A DNA stretch of 64,000 nucleotides from Rahnella bonaserana (lineage in GTDB: Bacteria; Pseudomonadota; Gammaproteobacteria; Enterobacterales; Enterobacteriaceae): the NCBI RefSeq assembly GCF_019049675.1, contig NZ_JAFMOW010000061.1, positions 149,803 to 213,802 on the forward strand, read 5' to 3'. The first letter of the stretch is position 1, and each line of letters opens with the position of its first letter. Positions 18,029 to 27,085 of the stretch are shown piece by piece. A model generated the notes under the pieces. The model was not told the DNA's origin. It saw only the letters and a list, made by a program, of their open reading frames with translations, and ran no database searches. Both the position numbers and the translations under genes were made by a program.

Positions 18029-19504
18029 TCAGTACGGCTCGCAAGTTACCGTTTTACGCCGTCCCTTAACGTTAAAGAGCAAATAACTCATTATCGCCAG
18101 GATCCAGACCCCCGCCGCGCCATAGATCAGAATGACGGCAAAGCCATCCGTCAGCGCCTGCGCAATCCGCGCGCTTTGTAATCCCTCAACCACAGATCCC
18201 CCTGCGATGCGTTCTGCCAGCGAGGACAAGTCCCCCGCTGCCGGCATAACTTTTTTCAGGCTCGCGGCAATTCCTGCCACCAGCAGACTTCCCATCAGTG
18301 CAATGTTGACAGCCAGCGTGATCAGCCGGGCGCTGATATCAATACCCGACGCCATTCCCGCGCGGTTCGCCGCGACGGAACCGGTGGTGGTGTTCGTGAC
18401 CGGCGTATTGGTCAGCCCGAGCGCCATGCCTGCCAGCAACGCGCCCGGCAATAAACTCAGATGATGAACGACGGCGATATGCATCAGCATAAAGCCCGCG
18501 CCGATCGTGAATAGCCCGAGCGGGATCAGCCGGGACGCGCCAAAACGCGTGGTCAGTTTTTCACCGAGTGGTGGCATCAGCAGCGTGGGCAACGTGTAAG
18601 CCAGCAGTGCCAGACCGGTAGTGACACTGTCATAACCCAGCCCGCTCTGGTAATACACCGGCAGATAAATCATCAATGGCCAGAAGCTGAAATTCATCCC
18701 AACCGAGCCCATCAGCGCACCGGAAAATGCGCGGACGCGGAATACCGAGAAATCAAACATCGGATGCGGATGGCGTTTTTCAATCCAGATAAACATCGCC
18801 GCACTGATGGTGGTCGCCAGCAGAACGGTACGTGCGATGGCGCTGTTCCAGCCCAGGCTGCTGCCCTGAGTAATGAGAAATGTTGCGCCCATAACCGTCA
18901 CGGACAGCGTAATTAATCCGCCGAGATCCAGTTTTTTAGCCTGTGCGTCGCGGGATTCCACCACGTTTTTCAGCGCCAGAATCAGGGTCAGCACAGCGAT
19001 AAAGACATGAACCAGAAATACCCATCGCCAGCTCAGCCAGGCGACCAGCATACCGCCGATGATCGGGCCAAATCCCAGCCCGAAACCAAACGTAATTCCC
19101 CATGCGGCAAAAGCCTGGCTGCGCGCTTTTCCTTGCGGAAATTGCGACGACAAAATCGCAATCAGGCACGTCAGCATTGCGCCACCGCTCAGTCCCTGCG
19201 CGAAACGACCGGCGATAAGCCATTGCGAACTGCTGGCAAGACCACACATCAGTGAGGTCAGCCCGAACGCGACAATGCTGATGATAAACACGCGTTTCCG
19301 GCCATAACGGTCCGCGAGCGTCCCGGTCGCCATCAGTACCGTGGTACAGGCGAGCGTATAAGCGTTCATGATCCACTGAAGTTCGCGGAAACTGGCATGC
19401 AGTTCCTGTTCAAGTACCGGTGATAAAACGGGAACGCTGGAAATCTCCAGCCCGGACATCAGTGCAGCGAGGCAGACGGCCATCAGTGCCAGTGTGTTCT
19501 TCAT
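18029..19504 (-). CDS. DHA2-family MFS drug exporter
   Basis: A 491-residue membrane protein with about 14 hydrophobic helices, the number in DHA2 (EmrB/QacA-like) transporters. Motif A appears as GTLADRYGRKR between helices 2 and 3, and an antiporter-type glycine-rich helix (GITFGFGLGFGPIIGG) follows. It should use the proton gradient to expel hydrophobic compounds; the substrate is unknown. I chose ATG 19504 (MKNTLALM), because the 12 upstream codons have no transport features. It is divergent from a GlxA-type regulator at 19620 with a 115-nt shared region, so that regulator probably controls it. Confidence 0.85.
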   Translation of the reverse strand: MKNTLALMAVCLAALMSGLEISSVPVLSPVLEQELHASFRELQWIMNAYTLACTTVLMATGTLADRYGRKRVFIISIVAFGLTSLMCGLASSSQWLIAGRFAQGLSGGAMLTCLIAILSSQFPQGKARSQAFAAWGITFGFGLGFGPIIGGMLVAWLSWRWVFLVHVFIAVLTLILALKNVVESRDAQAKKLDLGGLITLSVTVMGATFLITQGSSLGWNSAIARTVLLATTISAAMFIWIEKRHPHPMFDFSVFRVRAFSGALMGSVGMNFSFWPLMIYLPVYYQSGLGYDSVTTGLALLAYTLPTLLMPPLGEKLTTRFGASRLIPLGLFTIGAGFMLMHIAVVHHLSLLPGALLAGMALGLTNTPVTNTTTGSVAANRAGMASGIDISARLITLAVNIALMGSLLVAGIAASLKKVMPAAGDLSSLAERIAGGSVVEGLQSARIAQALTDGFAVILIYGAAGVWILAIMSYLLFNVKGRRKTVTCEPY

Positions 19505-19619
19505 GCTTAAATCCTGCGATGTGTCAGAGACGCACAGCATGAAAGATTAGCGGCACAGTAGAAATCAGCCCGTATGCCATGTATCGTCAAGATCATGCCA
19601 ACCTGATGGTTTTCCCTGT

Positions 19620-20633
19620 ATGCAAAACGCTGCTCTGCCCCTGATGTCTTCCCCGCGCAATCCTGCTCCGTTAAACCGGCGCCTGGTGCTGCTGGCCTAC
19701 GAATGTCTGTGTACCTTCGAATTCGGGACTGCGGTCGAAGCCTTTGGCCGGGCGGATGAACTCACCGGTAAACCGTTGTACGACTTAGCCGTCGCATCGG
19801 TTGAGGAAGGAACATTCGGCGCACAAGGCGGCGTGCGACTGGTGGTCGATGGTGGACTGGAACTGCTGGAAGATGCCGGAACGATAGTCATCCCCGGCTG
19901 GCGAAGCATCCACGAACCGGCCTCTGACCGGCTGATTGCGGCGCTGCAAAAAGCGCATCAATACGGCACGAGGATTGTGTCGATCTGCGCGGGCAGTTTC
20001 GTGCTTGGCGCTGCCGGTTTGCTCGACGGCAAACGTGCCACCGCGCACTGGAACAGCACCGATGTACTGGCGCAAAGATTCCCGAAAGTGCAGGTTGAGC
20101 ACGGCATGATTTATGTCGATGAAGGCAGCATCATCACTTCTGCCGGGGGTGCGGCGGGCGTCGATTTGTGTCTGCATCTCATCCGCCGTGATTACGGCAT
20201 TGAAGTTGCCAACCGCACGGCACGAAGAATGGTGACACCGCCGCTGCGTGAAGGAAATCAGGCACAGCTTATCCAGCAACCGGTCCCGCGGTATCCGGCA
20301 AAAACGCTCGCCCCGCTGCTTGATGATTTACGCAGCCATCTCAATACGCCCATGGTGATTGACCAACTTGCCGCACAAGCCGGCATGAGCCGCCGCACCT
20401 TTCTGCGTCGTTTCCATGATTCCACCGGCAGCACGCCGGGCGAATGGATGCTGAGCGTAAGGCTGGAAAAAGCCTGCGCCCTGCTGGAAAACGGCACGCT
20501 GAGTATTGACCGCGTCGCCGAACAGGCCGGTTTTGGATCGCCGGAAACATTGCGCCATCATTTCCGCCAGCGGCTGGGGACGACGCCCACGCAATGGCGG
20601 AAGGGGTTTGTTGAACGGGATTTGGTGGGGTGA
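19620..20633 (+). CDS. GlxA/FtrA-type AraC-family transcriptional regulator
   Basis: A 337-residue regulator. Residues 20-190 form a DJ-1/PfpI-like domain with the nucleophile-elbow stretch SICAGSFVLGAAGLLDG. Residues 225-330 form the AraC helix-turn-helix pair (MSRRTFLRRFHDSTGSTP and VAEQAGFGSPETLRHHFR). Such proteins sense small metabolites and usually regulate a neighbouring operon. It is divergent from the DHA2 exporter, its likely target. The N-terminal start is not certain; an internal ATG nine codons in (MSSPRN) is an alternative. Nothing in the sequence identifies the ligand. Confidence 0.87.
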   Translation: MQNAALPLMSSPRNPAPLNRRLVLLAYECLCTFEFGTAVEAFGRADELTGKPLYDLAVASVEEGTFGAQGGVRLVVDGGLELLEDAGTIVIPGWRSIHEPASDRLIAALQKAHQYGTRIVSICAGSFVLGAAGLLDGKRATAHWNSTDVLAQRFPKVQVEHGMIYVDEGSIITSAGGAAGVDLCLHLIRRDYGIEVANRTARRMVTPPLREGNQAQLIQQPVPRYPAKTLAPLLDDLRSHLNTPMVIDQLAAQAGMSRRTFLRRFHDSTGSTPGEWMLSVRLEKACALLENGTLSIDRVAEQAGFGSPETLRHHFRQRLGTTPTQWRKGFVERDLVG

Positions 20634-20827
20634 GATTTAGGGCGGCCTGTACGGCAGTGAACTGTTAGGTTTTCAGGTTTATGCGTTGAACTGCAAAAGA
20701 TTATCTCTGTTTGGGCATAAATACCCTCTTTTTATTAGTGGTTTATTGGATATATAAAATCAATGAGTTAGCGGAGGTGCGGAAAAGAGGGTTATTTCCG
20801 AGATGTCATTAATTTCCCATCCCGGCC
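20634..20827. other. Non-coding stretch after the GlxA-type regulator
   Basis: The first 194 nt of a 493-nt interval between the regulator and the Tlde1-like gene. I see no gene and no clear terminator here, only AT-rich sequence. The rest of the interval holds the methyltransferase remnant and a promoter. Confidence 0.6.
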
Positions 20828-21004
20828 TTACTGTTTAGACCGGGTGTAGCGCCAAACTGTCAATTCAATGCCTGTAAAAGTTCCCCCACGTCTTACAACT
20901 GGCAATGCTGTTGAGACGCTCCCCATGAAAGGATCTAGCACTGAAGGCTTGGTCCCTGGAGGGTTCACCAAGTCAGCCATAAGGCCGATCGGCTTTCCGC
21001 TCGC
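20828..21004 (-). pseudogene. Remnant of a DNA methyltransferase (C-terminal motif I region)
   Basis: An open stretch of 59 codons on the minus strand encodes KPIGLMADLV, then LDPFMGSVSTAL and GGTFTGIELT, before a stop. In intact N6-adenine/N4-cytosine DNA methyltransferases of the beta class, QKPxxLM...VLDPFMGSGST...GRxFxGIE forms the SAM-binding motif I near the C-terminus. Here the second Gly of the FxGxG loop is Val, the HPTQ part is missing and a stop lies just upstream, so this is a decayed fragment. Such genes are common in prophages and defence islands, so the fragment marks past transfer at this site. Confidence 0.75.
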
Positions 21005-21064
21005 TTAAAACGCCCCTCAGGCACTTTTTAAAAACGGGTGAAATAATTGCTAATTTTTAATCAT

Positions 21065-21093
21065 TTCCGCCTGCAAACAATAAACCCTATAAT
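21065..21093 (+). promoter_or_regulatory. Possible sigma-70 promoter for the Tlde1-like gene
   Basis: A consensus -10 hexamer TATAAT (21088-21093) lies 33 nt before the start codon. The -35 at 18-nt spacing (TTTCCG) is weak. The surroundings are AT-rich compared with the flanking che genes. Confidence 0.4.
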
Positions 21094-21126
21094 TTGAACG
21101 GTTTTAAATCAATTAACGAGGATGTT

Positions 21127-21642
21127 ATGGCACTACAAGGAAAGTTTATTATCAATAACGCTGATTACTCGCCGTTGTCGTTTCCAGGTTTGGGCACTTT
21201 TATGGCCTTTTCTGGCAATGGTGCGTACCGAAACCGAGGCGGCTGTGGCGCGATCCCAAAAGAAGGGCCGATACCTGCTGGTCGTTATTGGGTTGTCCAG
21301 CGTGGTGAGGGGGGGTTCTGGTCAAAAAAAATAGCGGCATCGAAAGATCTTTGGAACGAAACCTTTAAAGGAGCAGAGTTTAAGCATTCTGAATGGTTCG
21401 CACTTTATCGGGATGATTTTGCCATAGATGATTACACGTGGATAAATGCCGTTAACAGAGGCAATTTTCGACTGCATCCGGGCACCCTTTCAGAGGGCTG
21501 CATCACCGTTCCTCACAACTCTGATTACGCATTAATAAGGAATGCTCTGTTACGTGCAGCGCCGGTTGAGGTTCCCTGTATGAAAAGTTTACTGGCGCGT
21601 GGCTTTATTGAGGTGATTCATAATGGCAGCACTTGCCCGTAA
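21127..21642 (+). CDS. DUF2778 / Tlde1-like L,D-transpeptidase-fold peptidoglycan effector
   Basis: A 171-residue protein beginning MALQGKFIINN, with the DUF2778 features PIPAGRYWVV and FRLHPG. The catalytic-type motif follows: His117, Ser122 and Cys125 in HPGTLSEGC, the L,D-transpeptidase-like arrangement. Salmonella Tlde1 of this family is a type VI secretion effector that attacks or edits peptidoglycan stem peptides. No signal peptide is present, as expected for a secreted effector. GAGG lies 5 nt before ATG 21127; an upstream in-frame ATG at 21094 lacks one and overlaps the -10 box. The next gene overlaps by 20 nt and is the likely immunity gene. No T6SS structural gene is in the window. 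Confidence 0.78.
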   Translation: MALQGKFIINNADYSPLSFPGLGTFMAFSGNGAYRNRGGCGAIPKEGPIPAGRYWVVQRGEGGFWSKKIAASKDLWNETFKGAEFKHSEWFALYRDDFAIDDYTWINAVNRGNFRLHPGTLSEGCITVPHNSDYALIRNALLRAAPVEVPCMKSLLARGFIEVIHNGSTCP

Positions 21643-21892
21643 GCTTTACGTTATCGGCGCGAAGACTTTACTGTTCTTTATTTTGTTTTGTCTTTTCGCA
21701 AAGTTTATTGATGCTTCAAAATTCATTAGCTATGAAACGACATCGCATTTCTCTGACTGGTTGTACGGTGCCTCAAGTCAGGATAATTTTGACAACCTAT
21801 GGTTTTTTGCAGACGTCGGGTTAACGCTGATTGCCGCTATTTTTAGCTATAAAATAATCTTGCTTGCCATCTCTAAGAAAGTGCGCCTTTAA
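21623..21892 (+). CDS. Small membrane protein, candidate immunity to the Tlde1-like effector
   Basis: An 89-residue protein with two hydrophobic helices (about residues 7-27 and 63-84) separated by a polar loop expected in the periplasm. Its ATG lies inside the effector gene, 20 nt before that gene's stop, in another frame, so the two are translated together. For effectors that act on the cell wall the immunity protein is normally periplasmic or membrane-bound, which fits. I do not recognise the sequence itself, so the immunity call is by position and topology. Confidence 0.6.
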   Translation: MAALARKLYVIGAKTLLFFILFCLFAKFIDASKFISYETTSHFSDWLYGASSQDNFDNLWFFADVGLTLIAAIFSYKIILLAISKKVRL

Positions 21893-21989
21893 GGAGCTGG
21901 CGAGCTGTCCTGATCGCGTCAGGCAAGACAACACCCTCCCGCACTGGATTTTGCAAAGGAATCAGAACGAAGGTTTTATTCGATCGGGA

Positions 21990-22284
21990 ATGGCGTGATC
22001 AAAAATATTGCTGAACGGAGCGGCTTCGAGACCTATGGCTCAGGTCGAGCTCTGCGAGACAACGTCACGAAGTGACGGCCCGAAGGGTGAGGCCGCAGGC
22101 CGAGTAACACCGAGAGAAGGCATCGCGGAGCGACAAGATTTTGCGCCACACGCGGCGGTGACAGAACATGTCCGTCGTGCCTGCGGCAGCGCGCAGTGAA
22201 AAGAGCGTGGAGTCCAGAGGCCCGCGCGATTGCGGGTCTCTGGGCCAGTGTGGGCGGCGAGCCCACGACCTTGAAGTTAAAGAC
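21990..22284. repeat. GC-rich, hairpin-dense intergenic segment, possible dispersed element
   Basis: The 392 nt between the effector pair and cheW hold no convincing gene. From about 21990 the DNA becomes GC-rich and full of short dyads: CGTCAC/GTGACG at 22063-22077, GGCC-GCA-GGCC at 22091-22101 and a strong 12-position stem CCAGAGGCCCGC / GCGGGTCTCTGG at 22214-22243. Overlapping frames are open on both strands, as in repeated non-coding elements I recall from Serratia and Yersinia. No second copy exists in this window, so repetition is unproven. The last stem could help end the cheW transcript. Confidence 0.4.
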
Positions 22285-22791
22285 TTAAATCTTAGTCACG
22301 CTATCAACCAGCGCCATTTCTTCACTACTCAACAACTTCTCAATATCCACCAGAATCAACATCCGGTCGCCGAGCGAACCCAGACCAGTCAGGTATTCCG
22401 TCGACATGGTCACGGCGAATTCCGGTGCCGGACGGATTTGATCCTGGCTCAGCGATAGCACGTCGGATACGCCGTCAACCACGATCCCGACAACGCGGTT
22501 TTCGAAGTTCAGCACGATCACCACGGTGTTTTCATTATAAATCACATCCTCCTGCGCGAATTTCACACGCAGGTCGAGGATGGGTACGATAACGCCGCGC
22601 AGGTTGGTGACACCTTTAATAAACGCAGGCGTGTTAGCGATGCGGGTGACCTGATCGTAACCGCGGATTTCCTGCACTTTCAGGATATCAATGCCGTATT
22701 CTTCGTCGCCTAAAGTAAAGATCAGAAATTCCTGACCTACTGTTTCGCCCGCAATTTTTGCCACGGTTGCAAGTCCTGCCATGTTGTTCAC
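22285..22791 (-). CDS. cheW: CheW, chemotaxis coupling protein
   Basis: A 168-residue SH3-like scaffold protein that links chemoreceptors to CheA. The core segments [35 protein letters not shown] and [16 protein letters not shown] are almost the E. coli sequence. It follows cheA by 74 nt. In E. coli the receptor genes follow directly; here 5.4 kb of accessory DNA intervenes. Confidence 0.97.
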   Translation of the reverse strand: MNNMAGLATVAKIAGETVGQEFLIFTLGDEEYGIDILKVQEIRGYDQVTRIANTPAFIKGVTNLRGVIVPILDLRVKFAQEDVIYNENTVVIVLNFENRVVGIVVDGVSDVLSLSQDQIRPAPEFAVTMSTEYLTGLGSLGDRMLILVDIEKLLSSEEMALVDSVTKI

Positions 22792-22865
22792 CTTTGCTTT
22801 TATCTTTTAATCGGCCTGAGTTTTTCACACCCGGTGACGAGTCACGTCACCGGAAGCGTTGCTGG

Positions 22866-24887
22866 TTATGCGGCAGAGACGCCCGTTGCCAGTTTATCGC
22901 GGTTCAGCGACTGCAAGGCAGACACATCCACGATCAATGCCACACTGCCGTCGCCCAAAATGGTGGCGGCGGAAATGCCAGGCACTTTGCGATAGTTACT
23001 TTCCAGGTTTTTCACCACCACCTGATGCTGACCAATCAGCTGATCAACCAGCAAGGCGTAGCGACGACCTGCGCTTTGTAAAATCACAACAATGGCCTGT
23101 GTGGCTTCGGTTTTGGCCTCTTTCACATCAAAGACGTTATAGAGCTCAACCAGTGGCAGGTACTCACCACGCACCTGCAGAACACGTTCGCCACCGGCCA
23201 GCGGATGCAAATCTTCGGCCAGCGGTTGCAGCGATTCCATGACGGCATTCAGCGGCAGAATAAAGACTTCTTCGCCCACTTTGACGGACATGCCGTCGAG
23301 AATCGCCAGCGTCAGCGGCAGCAGGATACGGATTGTCGTCCCTTTCCCCTGCTGGGAATGGATTTCAACATGACCGCCCATTTCCTGGATGTTACGTTTC
23401 ACCACGTCCATACCGACGCCACGACCGGAAACATCCGTGACTTTTTCTGCGGTCGAGAAACCGGCAGCGAAAATAAGCATGCCGACTTCTTCGTCGCTCA
23501 TGTTTTCACTGACGTTCATGCCCTGCGACGCGGCTTTCGCCAGAATACGTTCGCGATTCAGACCGGCACCGTCATCGATGACTTCGATGCAGATGTTGCC
23601 GCCCTGATGTTCCGCGGACAGCGTCAGGTTACCGGTCGGCTCTTTGCCGTTGGCAATACGCACTTCCGGCGTTTCCACACCGTGATCCAGACTGTTACGC
23701 ACCAGGTGCGTTAACGGGTCGATGATACGTTCGATCAGGCTCTTATCCAGTTCGGTAGAGCTGCCGAGCAACGTCAGTTCGATTTGCTTGTTCAGTTTGC
23801 TGGCCAGATCTCGCACCAGACGCGGGAAGCGGCTGAACACGAATTCCATCGGCATCATACGAATCGACATCACCGATTCCTGCAAATCACGGGCGTTGCG
23901 TTCAAGCTGCCCCATGCTGTTGAGCAGGTCGCTGTGAACCACCGGATCCAGCAAATCTGATCGTTGCGCCAGCATAGACTGAGTGATCACCAGTTCACCA
24001 ACGAGGTTGATCAGCTGATCCACTTTTTCGACGGCGACACGAATACTGGTCGATTCCGGGGCTTTCGGCGCACGGGCTTTTGCTGGCTCGCTGTTCGGCA
24101 CGGCGGTCAGAACCGGTGCCGGACGCACCGCGACGGCGGCGGTTTCGGTGACGGCAGGTGCCGGTGCCGGCGCGGATTCAGACACCGCAGGCACGGCAGC
24201 CTGCGTGAAACTGATTTGTTCCGGTTCGAGCACAAAACACAGTACCGCGATGATGTCGTCTTCGGTCACCGTAGTGATAAGCGTGGCTTCCACGCTGTCT
24301 GCGGTCTGAACCGGATCTTTGATTTCGCCAAGATTGCCCAGCTCTTCGAGCATGACAGGCACTTCCTGCGTTTTCAGGCCGGACAGGCGGACACGCAGTC
24401 CGCCTTTTGCCGCAGGCGTTGCTGCCGCGTCGGGCGCGGACGCCCCGGGTTCATCTTCCACCACGTGAAGATCCGGCACAGGCTCTCGCTGTTCCTGCGC
24501 GTCGAGGGCCAGCTGTCTCAGGGCTGCACAGATATATTCAAAACTTTCTGCATCAGGATCCCGGGAGGATTTATAGGCGTCGAGTTGCTCCTGCATAATG
24601 TCTTTTGTTTCCAGAAACAGGTTGATGATGTCGGTGCTCAGGCTCATTTCAGCGCGACGCGCACCGTCGAGCAGGTTTTCCAGTAAGTGAGTCGTTTCCT
24701 GTAAAACCGTAAATCCAAACGTTGCTGCCCCGCCTTTGATTGAGTGCGCTGCGCGGAAAATCGCATTGAGCTGCTCAACATCTGGTGCCTGCGGATCAAG
24801 TAACAACAGATGTTGTTCCATGTCCGCCAGCAGCTCGTCTGCTTCATCAAAAAATGTCTGATAAAAATCAGTAATATCCATGCTCAC
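22866..24887 (-). CDS. cheA: CheA, chemotaxis histidine kinase
   Basis: A 673-residue kinase. The P1 domain has phospho-accepting His48 in AAHSIKGGAA, and P2 binds CheY/CheB (about residues 155-230). A long Pro/Ala-rich linker (about 240-285) precedes dimerisation domain P3. P4 is the ATP-binding domain (LVRNSLDHG and the GRGVGMDVV box) and the CheW-like P5 ends the protein. Met98 is at the position of the internal start that gives short CheA in E. coli. It phosphorylates CheY and CheB in response to receptors. It lies 30 nt after motB in the mot-che operon. Confidence 0.97.
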   Translation of the reverse strand: MSMDITDFYQTFFDEADELLADMEQHLLLLDPQAPDVEQLNAIFRAAHSIKGGAATFGFTVLQETTHLLENLLDGARRAEMSLSTDIINLFLETKDIMQEQLDAYKSSRDPDAESFEYICAALRQLALDAQEQREPVPDLHVVEDEPGASAPDAAATPAAKGGLRVRLSGLKTQEVPVMLEELGNLGEIKDPVQTADSVEATLITTVTEDDIIAVLCFVLEPEQISFTQAAVPAVSESAPAPAPAVTETAAVAVRPAPVLTAVPNSEPAKARAPKAPESTSIRVAVEKVDQLINLVGELVITQSMLAQRSDLLDPVVHSDLLNSMGQLERNARDLQESVMSIRMMPMEFVFSRFPRLVRDLASKLNKQIELTLLGSSTELDKSLIERIIDPLTHLVRNSLDHGVETPEVRIANGKEPTGNLTLSAEHQGGNICIEVIDDGAGLNRERILAKAASQGMNVSENMSDEEVGMLIFAAGFSTAEKVTDVSGRGVGMDVVKRNIQEMGGHVEIHSQQGKGTTIRILLPLTLAILDGMSVKVGEEVFILPLNAVMESLQPLAEDLHPLAGGERVLQVRGEYLPLVELYNVFDVKEAKTEATQAIVVILQSAGRRYALLVDQLIGQHQVVVKNLESNYRKVPGISAATILGDGSVALIVDVSALQSLNRDKLATGVSAA

Positions 24888-24917
24888 GTGATCACCTCTG
24901 CTGTGAATCGCGGCTTG

Positions 24918-26021
24918 TTAATGTGTCGCAGGTGCCGTGCCTGCCGCGACAGCCGGAGCTGCCGTCGCAGGTTGAGCGCCTGCCGATGGTGTCACTGGCG
25001 TCTGCGTCTCAATCCCGGGTATTGATGGTGCCTGTACTGGTGTTGGTGCTGGTGCTGCTGATGAATCAGGACCCGCTGGTGCAGCCGGAGCCGGGCTCAT
25101 TTTTGGCGCCAGCGCGGGTGCCGTCTGACGGCCCGGCACTGCTCTTTGTAGTTCCCCGGCGTCACTGATGGTGATCGCTTCACCCTCGCTGTTTTCACGT
25201 TCAATCGCTTCTTCAGCATGTTTGTTAAGCACTAATATGCTGATACGGCGGTTAATCGCGTCACCCGCCGGATGGTTTTTCAACTGCATGGTGGAGCCCA
25301 TGCCCATCACGCGCAGAACTTTACCTTCACTGAGTCCGCCGATAATCATTTCGCGACGTGAAGCATTTGCGCGATCTGTCGAGAGTTCCCAGTTGCTGTA
25401 CCCGCGTTCACCTTGCGCATACGGCATATCATCGGTATGACCTGCAAGACTGATTTTGTTCGGGAAATCATCCAGAACCGGCCCGATAGCCCGCAGAATA
25501 TCGCGCATATAAGGCTCGACAATCGCGCTGCCCAGCTGGAACATCGGCCGGTTTTTGCTGTCAATAATCTGGATGCGCAAACCCTGTTCCGTCAGGTTGA
25601 TCATCAGATGCGGACGCAAATCTTTCAGCCGCGGATCAGATGCCAGCATGTCTTCCAGTTTCTGCTGCAACCGTTGTAGATCACCGGCCTCACGTTTGCT
25701 CTCGCCCTGCGACTGATCCATTTTATGCACTTCGCCGTCCTGCACGGTCGGGTCTTCCCCACCGCCAGGGATCGGGCTGGTCGCATCACTGCTGCGCGGC
25801 CCGCCGGTTATCGCCACCGCCAGCGGTGTACGAAAGTATTCGGCAATTTGCACCAGTTCTTTAGGGCTGGAGATGGAAATCAGCCACATCACCAGAAAGA
25901 AAGCCATCATCGCTGTCATAAAGTCAGCGTAAGCAATCTTCCACGAACCGCCGTGATGCCCTCCGCCGTGCTTGTTCTTTTTCTTGCGTACAACAACGAT
26001 TGGATGGCTTTGATGCTTCAT
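24918..26021 (-). CDS. motB: MotB, flagellar stator protein with extended C-terminal tail
   Basis: A 367-residue stator subunit. A basic N-terminus precedes the single membrane helix with the proton-carrying Asp in [18 protein letters not shown] plug region follows, then the OmpA-like peptidoglycan-binding domain ([19 protein letters not shown]). The last 60 or so residues are Pro/Ala/Thr-rich with PAPAAP and TAAPAVAA runs. E. coli MotB (308 residues) lacks most of this tail, which looks unstructured. The start overlaps the motA stop (ATGA). Confidence 0.96.
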   Translation of the reverse strand: MKHQSHPIVVVRKKKNKHGGGHHGGSWKIAYADFMTAMMAFFLVMWLISISSPKELVQIAEYFRTPLAVAITGGPRSSDATSPIPGGGEDPTVQDGEVHKMDQSQGESKREAGDLQRLQQKLEDMLASDPRLKDLRPHLMINLTEQGLRIQIIDSKNRPMFQLGSAIVEPYMRDILRAIGPVLDDFPNKISLAGHTDDMPYAQGERGYSNWELSTDRANASRREMIIGGLSEGKVLRVMGMGSTMQLKNHPAGDAINRRISILVLNKHAEEAIERENSEGEAITISDAGELQRAVPGRQTAPALAPKMSPAPAAPAGPDSSAAPAPTPVQAPSIPGIETQTPVTPSAGAQPATAAPAVAAGTAPATH

Positions 26022-26908
26022 ACTTTTTCTTCTTCAGTTTGTTTCTGACCCGGCGACTTAACCTGGCGAACGTGCTCCTCCAGTTCGATAAAGGAAGGAC
26101 GCTCAGAGGTGTACAACGTCTTACGGCCAAACTCGACGGCAATTTGTGGCGCATAGCCATTGATGCTGGAAAGCAATGTCACTTTGATGCATTGCATCAT
26201 CTTGGCGTTTTCAGCGCTTTTCTGGCGCAGAACGCTGGCCAGCGGAGAAATAAATCCGTACGCCAGAAGGATACCGAGGAAGGTTCCGACCATCGCATGC
26301 GCAATCAGGGCACCAAGTTCAGCTGCCGGACGATCCGCCGCCGCCAGGGTATGAACAATGCCCATGACCGCCGCGACGATACCGAAAGCCGGCAATGAGT
26401 CACCGACCAGCGCCAGGCTGTTGGCGGGCACTTCGCTTTCGTGCTCGTACGTTTCGATTTCCTCATCCATCAATGCTTCGATTTCAAACGCATTCATGTT
26501 GCCGCTTACCATCAGGCGCAGATAATCCGTCAGATATTCGACTAAATGCTTATCGGCAAGGATGCGCGGATAATTAGCGAAAATGTCGCTTTCGTTGGGA
26601 TTGTCGATGTCATTTTCCAGCGACAGCATCCCCTGTTGACGTGATTTCGCCAGTAAGCGGTACAGCAATGCCATCAGATCCATATACAACGCTTTGTTGT
26701 ATTTCGATGCACGGAACAACTGAGGCAGCGCGCGCATTGTGGATTTAATCGCTTTACCGTTATTACCCACGAAAAAGGCACCGATGCCTGCACCGCCGAT
26801 GATGAGTAATTCTGCGGGTTGGTATAACGCGCCCAGTTCACCGCCGACGAGCATGAAACCGCCGAACACTGAGCCCAACACCACGATGTAACCTATTATC
26901 ACTAGCAC
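26018..26908 (-). CDS. motA: MotA, flagellar stator protein
   Basis: A 296-residue inner-membrane protein with four helices and a large cytoplasmic loop (about residues 60-170) carrying the charged residues that contact FliG. The two proline-containing C-terminal helices are present ([36 protein letters not shown]). With MotB it forms the proton channel that drives rotation. It is the first gene of the motA-motB-cheA-cheW unit, 177 nt after flhC. I could not identify a clear sigma-28 promoter in that gap. Confidence 0.97.
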   Translation of the reverse strand: MLVIIGYIVVLGSVFGGFMLVGGELGALYQPAELLIIGGAGIGAFFVGNNGKAIKSTMRALPQLFRASKYNKALYMDLMALLYRLLAKSRQQGMLSLENDIDNPNESDIFANYPRILADKHLVEYLTDYLRLMVSGNMNAFEIEALMDEEIETYEHESEVPANSLALVGDSLPAFGIVAAVMGIVHTLAAADRPAAELGALIAHAMVGTFLGILLAYGFISPLASVLRQKSAENAKMMQCIKVTLLSSINGYAPQIAVEFGRKTLYTSERPSFIELEEHVRQVKSPGQKQTEEEKV

Positions 26909-27039
26909 GATGAATCCTTAATTCGATGTGGTTTTAGGGCGAGGAAAAGCGCGACGCCACGGTTCTGCCAAAATTCATGCAACTAAAACGTGCATAAACG
27001 GTGCCAGAGAGTGACTGAGATATTCGGGGGAAATTGAAG

Positions 27040-27057
27040 AGCGGTGTTACCACCGCT
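27040..27057 (-). terminator. Hairpin after flhC
   Basis: AGCGGTG and CACCGCT form a perfect 7-bp stem closed by a GTAA (GNRA-type) tetraloop on the minus strand, 29 nt past the flhC stop. Only a weak T-rich stretch follows, so termination would be partial. Confidence 0.4.
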
Positions 27058-27085
27058 CAGAACGGCTTACTGCTACCCAATCATC

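Noticed and set aside
22008..22266. Open frames on both strands in the GC-rich stretch before cheW
   Set aside because: Overlapping frames with Arg/Gly/Ala-rich translations and no ribosome sites; better explained by hairpin-rich non-coding DNA.
26909..27085. Sigma-28 promoter expected upstream of motA
   Set aside because: No string close to TAAAGTTT-N11-GCCGATAA was found by eye; CACCGTTT-type matches lacked a -35.
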